NCBI RefSeq assembly: GCF_026341035.1
Contig: NZ_JAPEOQ010000001.1
Coordinates: forward strand, 4,960,001 to 5,024,000
Direction: 5' to 3'
Length of the DNA stretch: 64,000 bases
Source: Streptomyces sp. NBC_01016
Lineage (GTDB): Bacteria; Actinomycetota; Actinomycetes; Streptomycetales; Streptomycetaceae
Shown: in pieces, positions 59,945 through 64,000 of the stretch
Position numbering within the stretch: position 1 is the stretch's first letter
How the letters are laid out: each line of letters opens with the position of its first letter
The notes under the pieces: generated by a model
Database searches by the model: none
What the model was told of the DNA's origin: nothing
The model's input: only the letters and a program-made list of their open reading frames with translations
Position numbers and translations under genes: made by a program

Positions 59945-61314
59945 GCGAGCAGCCACGGCACCAGCAGGGCCAGGAGCTGGGGCCGGAGTCGAGCTTTTCG
60001 GCGCCGCCCGGGCCCACTTGGGCAGCGCCCGCTCCGGACGGGCAGGCTGCACCTCCCGTCGATGGCCCCCGCCTGCGACGCCTGCTTGGCGATCCCGATC
60101 TGGCCTGGCTGCTCGACCGTGCGCGGCGGCGCCTCGAACGGGACGAGCTCCTCACCGGGAGCGTCAGCCTGACCGCCCCCACCCCCGCTCAACAGGCCGC
60201 AGCGGAGCGGCTCTTGGGGCGTCCGCCGCGGGTCGGCGGGCGCAGCCTCAGCGTGCGCCTCGATGTCGTCGACGCGCTCCTGCGACGTTCCGGAGCCAGC
60301 CCGGGCGGCCTTGCTCCGGCCGTCGTCGCACTCACCGGCGCCGTCACTTCACTCGCCGCCACCCGGATGCGCGAGGAGCGGGCCTGGCGATCGGCGTACG
60401 GGCCGCTGGACGATCTGGTGGCCGCGGCAGGCGCGCCCACTGAACTTCGCTCCTGGACGGAGCAGTTGCCCCGCAGCGGCCTCGTGCGACGGCTGTCCGG
60501 CGACCCGGACACGGCGCGCGCACTCGTGGCGGACGCGGTGCAGGCGCTGCGCCACCTGCCCGCTGCCCCGCCCGTTTCCCTACCGGCCTATGCGGCCCGC
60601 GTGCTCGGATCCGCCCATGCCTTGGACGACGGGACTCCGCTGGCGACCCTCGTCCTGTCCGGTGTCCGTGCGCTCACCGGGTTCCCGGACGGCAGCGGTT
60701 CCCGGTGGCGGCGAGAGGCGTGGGCGTCCGCCGGACTGCTGCGCGATGACCTCTCCTCCACCGTCCTCACCCTCAACCTGCGGGGTACCCCGGCCCTGGA
60801 CTGGCTCGCCGATACGGGGGAACCGGCTGTCCTGACACTCCGGCAACTGGCGCGTGGGCACCACATCGAGGTGGCCGGCCCGGTGTACATCTGCGAGAAC
60901 CCGGCCGTCCTGTCCGCGGCGGCCGAGGAGTACGGCCCGTTCTGTCCGCCCTTGGTGTGCCTGCAGGGACAGCCATCGACGGCCGCACTCACGCTGCTGG
61001 CGGGGATGCGCACCGAAGACCCGGACCCGGATGTCGGCTTCCGCTACCACGGCGACTTCGACTGGGGCGGCCTCCGGATTGCGGCCACCCTCGCCCGGCA
61101 CATCGCGTGGCGTCCCTGGCGCTACACGGCCGCGGACTATCGCCGCGCCGCCACCGGTCTGACCGGCGCGGAACTCTTGACCGGCGCCCCCGCCGCCGCA
61201 CCCTGGGACCCCGAACTGCCGGGTGCGCTGGCCGAGATGGGTGTACGCGTCGAAGAGGAGGCCGTGCTGGACGAACTCCTCGCCGACCTGGCGCCGGGGA
61301 AGGCGTCGCGGTGA
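59935..61314 (+). CDS. jetD: Wadjet JetD, Toprim-type nuclease (DUF2399 / TIGR02679)
   Basis: A 459-residue protein related to topoisomerase VI subunit A. The Toprim metal site is visible: Glu321 in YICENPAVL and Asp374 with Asp376 in YHGDFDWGGLRIA. The N-terminal two thirds (DUF3323-like) would bind the JetABC complex and DNA. JetD cuts the plasmid after JetABC has extruded it. All three acidic residues are present, so it should be active. The GTG at 59935 lies ten bases inside jetC, with AGGAG five to six bases upstream. It is the last gene of the operon. Confidence 0.9.
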   Translation: MGLSEQPRHQQGQELGPESSFSAPPGPTWAAPAPDGQAAPPVDGPRLRRLLGDPDLAWLLDRARRRLERDELLTGSVSLTAPTPAQQAAAERLLGRPPRVGGRSLSVRLDVVDALLRRSGASPGGLAPAVVALTGAVTSLAATRMREERAWRSAYGPLDDLVAAAGAPTELRSWTEQLPRSGLVRRLSGDPDTARALVADAVQALRHLPAAPPVSLPAYAARVLGSAHALDDGTPLATLVLSGVRALTGFPDGSGSRWRREAWASAGLLRDDLSSTVLTLNLRGTPALDWLADTGEPAVLTLRQLARGHHIEVAGPVYICENPAVLSAAAEEYGPFCPPLVCLQGQPSTAALTLLAGMRTEDPDPDVGFRYHGDFDWGGLRIAATLARHIAWRPWRYTAADYRRAATGLTGAELLTGAPAAAPWDPELPGALAEMGVRVEEEAVLDELLADLAPGKASR

Positions 61315-61327
61315 CGCCCCGCGGGCG

Positions 61328-61693
61328 TCACGCTCCACCCGACAACGGCTGCAAGACCGCCTCGCTCAACGCCCGCGTACGCAGCCCGGTGACCTCCTGG
61401 TACTCCGGGTCGGACACCATGCGACTGAAGGCCTCGCGGCTCGGGTAGCGCACGAGCAGCACCGCGTCCCAGGCCTGGCCGGTCTCGGCGACCAGCGGGG
61501 TTTCGCCCGAGCCGGAGTAGAGGACCTCTCCGCCGTAGCGCGGCAGGAACACCTCCTCCACGCGGCGGGCGTACTCCTGGTAGAGCGCCCGGCCGTCCGG
61601 TGCGAAGCGCAGCAGGTTGAGCATCACGACGGGGCCGCCGGGATCCTCGGCCAGCAGTCGCTTGAGATCGGCACCCTTCGGATCGATCGCCAC
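61328..61693 (-). CDS. DUF1330-family protein
   Basis: A 121-residue ferredoxin-like (dimeric alpha-beta barrel) protein with VVMLNLLRFAPDGRALYQEYARRVEE and AVLLVRYPSREAFSRMVSDPEYQEV, the DUF1330 pattern. These proteins are small, dimeric and of unknown role, sometimes beside aromatic catabolic genes. The GTG at 61693 has GGGGAG seven bases upstream. It converges on jetD with 13 bases between the stops, and follows the FAD hydroxylase gene on the same strand by 60 bases, so it may belong to that operon. Confidence 0.85.
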   Translation of the reverse strand: MAIDPKGADLKRLLAEDPGGPVVMLNLLRFAPDGRALYQEYARRVEEVFLPRYGGEVLYSGSGETPLVAETGQAWDAVLLVRYPSREAFSRMVSDPEYQEVTGLRTRALSEAVLQPLSGGA

Positions 61694-61753
61694 AGTCAAC
61701 TCCCCTTCGTGTTCATGGACGTCGTCGGCCAGAGAACCCTGCACGGTGGGGCG

Positions 61754-62947
61754 CTACACGGCAAGCGCCGACGCGTCGTACCCGTATATCCACCCACTCC
61801 CCACCAACGGATCCGCGTCCCCGAGCGCCGCATCCCGGGCCCGCTGCTCCGGGCCGTCCGGCAGGTGGTTGGCGTCGGCGCGGGCGTGGCTCGCCTGTTG
61901 GAGGCGGGTGGTGCGCGGGAGGCGTTCCGACTCGTAGCGGGCGAGGGCCCGGTCCGGGGTGTCGGGGTCGGTGGCGAGACAGCGGGCCAGGACCGCCGCG
62001 TCCTCCAGCGCCTGCGCGGCCCCCTGGCCGTAGAACGGGAACATCGCATGCGCGGCGTCGCCGAGCAGGGTCATGCGGCCCCGGGTCCACGAGGGCAGCG
62101 GCGGGCGGTCGTACAAGGCCCAACGGCCGGGCAGGGAACCGGACTTGATGAGGGTGGTCACCCGGTCGTCCCAGTCGGCGAACTCCGCGTGGAACTCCTC
62201 GACCGTGGCCGTCGCGCTCCACGACTCCTCCGTCTCGTCCGTCGCCGGGGCGAACGCGACCACGTTCACGCCCGCGCCGGCGGAGATCGGATAGTGCACG
62301 AAGTGATGGCCGGGGCCCAGCCACAGCGTCTGCGCGCGGCGGAGGGCGAAGGAGGGGGCCGCCGCGGCGGGGACCACCGTACGGAAGGCGCACAGGCCCG
62401 AGAAGCGGGGGCGCTCCGGTTCGGCGACCGTCTCGCGGACGAGGGAGTGCATGCCGTCCGCGCCGATCACCAGGTCGGCGTCGGTGCGGGTGCCGTCGGC
62501 GAAGGTCAGGCGTACGCCGTCGGCATGCGGTTCGACGGACGTGCAGCGCGCCCCGAGCCGCACCGCCTCGTCCGGCACCGCCGACCTGAGCGCGTCGAGC
62601 AGGTGGGCGCGGTGCGCGGTGTACGTGCGCTCCCCGTAGAGGCGCTCGCACACCCCGTCGAGGCGTTCCGCGGACAGCACCGTGCCGTCCTCCCAGCGGC
62701 GGAACTCCCAGCCCCAGTCCAGGGGTACGGCCCGGCGCAGCGCGGATTCCGCCACGCCCAGCGCGCGCAGCGGCCGCACCGCGTTGGGCGCGAGCACCAG
62801 GCCCGCGCCGACCTCGGTGAGCGCGGCCGCCTGCTCGTGGACGGTCACGTCCAGTCCGGCGCGGTGGAGGAAGGCCGCGGCCGCCATGCCGCCGATGCCA
62901 CCGCCCACGATCGCGATCCGCGGTCCTGCCTGCTGCTTGTTGCGCAC
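61754..62947 (-). CDS. FAD-dependent aromatic monooxygenase (salicylate hydroxylase-like)
   Basis: A 397-residue class A flavin hydroxylase. It has the dinucleotide fold IAIVGGGIGGMAAAAFLHRAG, the DG-type motif DADLVIGADGMHSLVRE, and the GD motif MTLLGDAAHAMFPFYGQGAAQALEDA (read in parts). It resembles salicylate and 3-hydroxybenzoate 6-hydroxylases. The GTG at 62947 has GGAGGA six bases upstream. It is divergent from an IclR regulator, with a palindrome between, and an MFS transporter gene lies beyond; together they look like a small aromatic-acid catabolic unit. No ring-cleavage gene is in the window. Confidence 0.87.
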   Translation of the reverse strand: MRNKQQAGPRIAIVGGGIGGMAAAAFLHRAGLDVTVHEQAAALTEVGAGLVLAPNAVRPLRALGVAESALRRAVPLDWGWEFRRWEDGTVLSAERLDGVCERLYGERTYTAHRAHLLDALRSAVPDEAVRLGARCTSVEPHADGVRLTFADGTRTDADLVIGADGMHSLVRETVAEPERPRFSGLCAFRTVVPAAAAPSFALRRAQTLWLGPGHHFVHYPISAGAGVNVVAFAPATDETEESWSATATVEEFHAEFADWDDRVTTLIKSGSLPGRWALYDRPPLPSWTRGRMTLLGDAAHAMFPFYGQGAAQALEDAAVLARCLATDPDTPDRALARYESERLPRTTRLQQASHARADANHLPDGPEQRARDAALGDADPLVGSGWIYGYDASALAV

Positions 62948-63035
62948 TGGCTTCCTCCTGGACTCCGCCGCGTACGTCGTTGTCTTCGCGGCACCCTGGG
63001 GATCCTCGCCCTCCCCGCCAACCGGCGTAACCGCT

Positions 63036-63054
63036 ATGTTCATTGAGCGAACAT
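63036..63054. promoter_or_regulatory. IclR-type operator candidate
   Basis: ATGTTC-ATTGAGC-GAACAT, 6-bp arms around seven bases, between the divergent hydroxylase and IclR genes. TTCN5-9GAA symmetry is common for IclR-family sites. Confidence 0.6.
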
Positions 63055-63095
63055 CGGCGTCAACTACCCATGCGTAGAGGGAGAAGGAGGGGTGG

Positions 63096-63875
63096 ATGTC
63101 TCGTACCGGGCAGCCCGGGCGCAGCGTGAGTGCGCGTCTGCTCGACGTCCTCTTCGCCTTCCGTGCCGGCCGTTCCCGGCTCACCTTGGCCGAGTTGACC
63201 CGTGCCACCGGTCTTCCGCACGCCTCGGTGCGCCGGCTCGCCCTCGAGCTCGTCGAGGCCGGCGCCCTCGACCGGGCGCGGGACGGCACGTTCACGGTGG
63301 GGATCCGCATGTGGGAGCTGGGCACGCTGGCGCCGCTGAGCCTTCCGCTGCGCACGGTCGCGCTGCCGTACATGGAGGACCTGCACGCCGCGCTGCGTCA
63401 GCACGTGCAGATCGCGGTCCTTGACGGTACGTCGGCGGTGCTCGTCGAGCGGCTCTCGGCCGAGCGCGCGGTCGACGTCGAGTTCCGGCCCGGCGGGCGG
63501 CTGCCCCTGCACAGCTCGGGCGTGGGCAAGGTGCTCCTCGCCCACGCGGCACCCGAACTCATCGACGTACTGGTACGGGACGGGCTCCCGGCGCCTACTC
63601 CGCGGACGCTCACCGAGCCCGAACGGCTGCGCGCCGAGCTCGCCGAGGTGCGCGAGAGCGGGGCGGCCACGGTGCACGGGGAGACCTCGCCCGGCGTGGA
63701 CTCCGTGGCCACCCGCGTCCTCGACGCCGACGGTGCGGTGGTCGCCGCGCTCGGCGTCGTCGTACGGGCCGGCACGGCGGATCTGCGGGCGGTGCGGCCC
63801 GCGGTCATCGCCAGCGGGCTCGCGGTGTCGCGCGGGCTGGGGTGGCTGCCTCGGAGCGGCGTGAGGTGCCCTTGA
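63096..63875 (+). CDS. IclR-family transcriptional regulator
   Basis: A 259-residue regulator. The N-terminal winged helix (LTLAELTRATGLPHASVRRLALELVEAGAL, read in parts) leads into the IclR ligand domain (GRLPLHSSGVGKVLLAH, GVDSVATRVLDADGAVVAALGVV). Family members typically sense aromatic acids or their breakdown products. Divergent from the FAD hydroxylase with an operator candidate between, so it probably controls it. The last 71 bases overlap the convergent MFS gene. Confidence 0.88.
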   Translation: MSRTGQPGRSVSARLLDVLFAFRAGRSRLTLAELTRATGLPHASVRRLALELVEAGALDRARDGTFTVGIRMWELGTLAPLSLPLRTVALPYMEDLHAALRQHVQIAVLDGTSAVLVERLSAERAVDVEFRPGGRLPLHSSGVGKVLLAHAAPELIDVLVRDGLPAPTPRTLTEPERLRAELAEVRESGAATVHGETSPGVDSVATRVLDADGAVVAALGVVVRAGTADLRAVRPAVIASGLAVSRGLGWLPRSGVRCP

Positions 63876-64000
63876 ACATCGCCGCCAACCCCGCCCCCAG
63901 CAGTGCCGGAACCACGAACGCGTAGAAGCCGGCCTTGGGCCAGGCGAACAGGACGGTGACCGCGCCCAGGTAGCTCGGTCCCACCACGGCGCCGATGCGG
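63805..64000 (-). CDS. MFS transporter, C-terminal fragment at window edge
   Basis: The last 64 residues or so of a leftward gene that enters from beyond the right edge. The visible part has RIGAVVGPSYLGAVTVLFAW and AFVVPALLGAGLAAMF, matching helices 11 and 12 of aromatic-acid:H+ symporters, then a basic cytoplasmic tail. It overlaps the IclR gene 3' end by 71 bases. Placement next to an aromatic hydroxylase and IclR regulator suggests uptake of the aromatic substrate. Confidence 0.7.
   Translation of the reverse strand, partial: RIGAVVGPSYLGAVTVLFAWPKAGFYAFVVPALLGAGLAAMFKGTSRRSEAATPARATPRARWR

Overview
The window is high-GC actinobacterial DNA and is almost certainly from a Streptomyces chromosome. 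It shows dense short-overlap operons (ATGA and GTGA junctions), GTG and TTG starts, LAL-type LuxR, ROK, XRE-cupin and DUF574 proteins, an LAXTG sortase substrate, Tat signal peptides and a 25-residue bL37-like ribosomal protein. I saw no tRNA, rRNA, CRISPR array, insertion sequence or prophage.

Layout. 1-3.7 kb: a CYP102-like P450 cut by the left edge, a divergent PAS-LuxR regulator, and a glycine-rich wall protein with an LADTG sorting signal. 3.7-21.7 kb: the most coherent block. A leftward run encodes a cytoplasmic GH127 beta-L-arabinofuranosidase, a five-gene peptide ABC importer and a Xaa-Pro aminopeptidase, followed by an MFS symporter. Rightward run a XRE-cupin regulator and a hydroxyproline catabolic set (two flavoprotein subunits, a 2Fe-2S subunit, a DapA-like deaminase, a 4-hydroxyproline epimerase) ending in an amino acid permease. 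The same 16-bp palindrome, GTTCG-N6-CGAAC, sits in the GH127 promoter and in the hydroxyproline promoter. Plant cell-wall extensins carry beta-L-arabinofuranose on hydroxyproline, so the block reads as one pathway: import glycopeptides, remove arabinose, cleave the peptide, oxidise the released hydroxyproline.

21.7-31.4 kb: a DeoR/GH4 operon, a Tat-exported phospholipase C, an APH-type kinase, an MscS channel, an IPNS-like dioxygenase preceded by nine 14-bp tandem repeats, and an alpha/beta hydrolase paired with a TetR repressor and a perfect operator. 31.4-37.8 kb: a sugar ABC importer operon with two Gfo/Idh/MocA dehydrogenases under a ROK regulator. 37.9-45.2 kb: two overlapping JmjC/cupin-like genes, YceI, CsbD, bL37, a 58-residue small protein, a DUF574 methyltransferase, an acetyltransferase and an enoyl-CoA hydratase. 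45.3-52.6 kb: a GH3 glucosidase, a SoxR-box-controlled ABC exporter with an apparently leaderless transcript, and a 920-residue LuxR regulator.

52.9-61.3 kb: a complete four-gene Wadjet (JetABCD) anti-plasmid system with overlapping reading frames. 61.3-64 kb: a DUF1330 protein, an FAD aromatic hydroxylase divergent from an IclR regulator with an operator between them, and the C-terminus of an MFS transporter cut by the right edge.

Functions are assigned from motifs and context read by eye. Operators and promoters are proposals from sequence symmetry.
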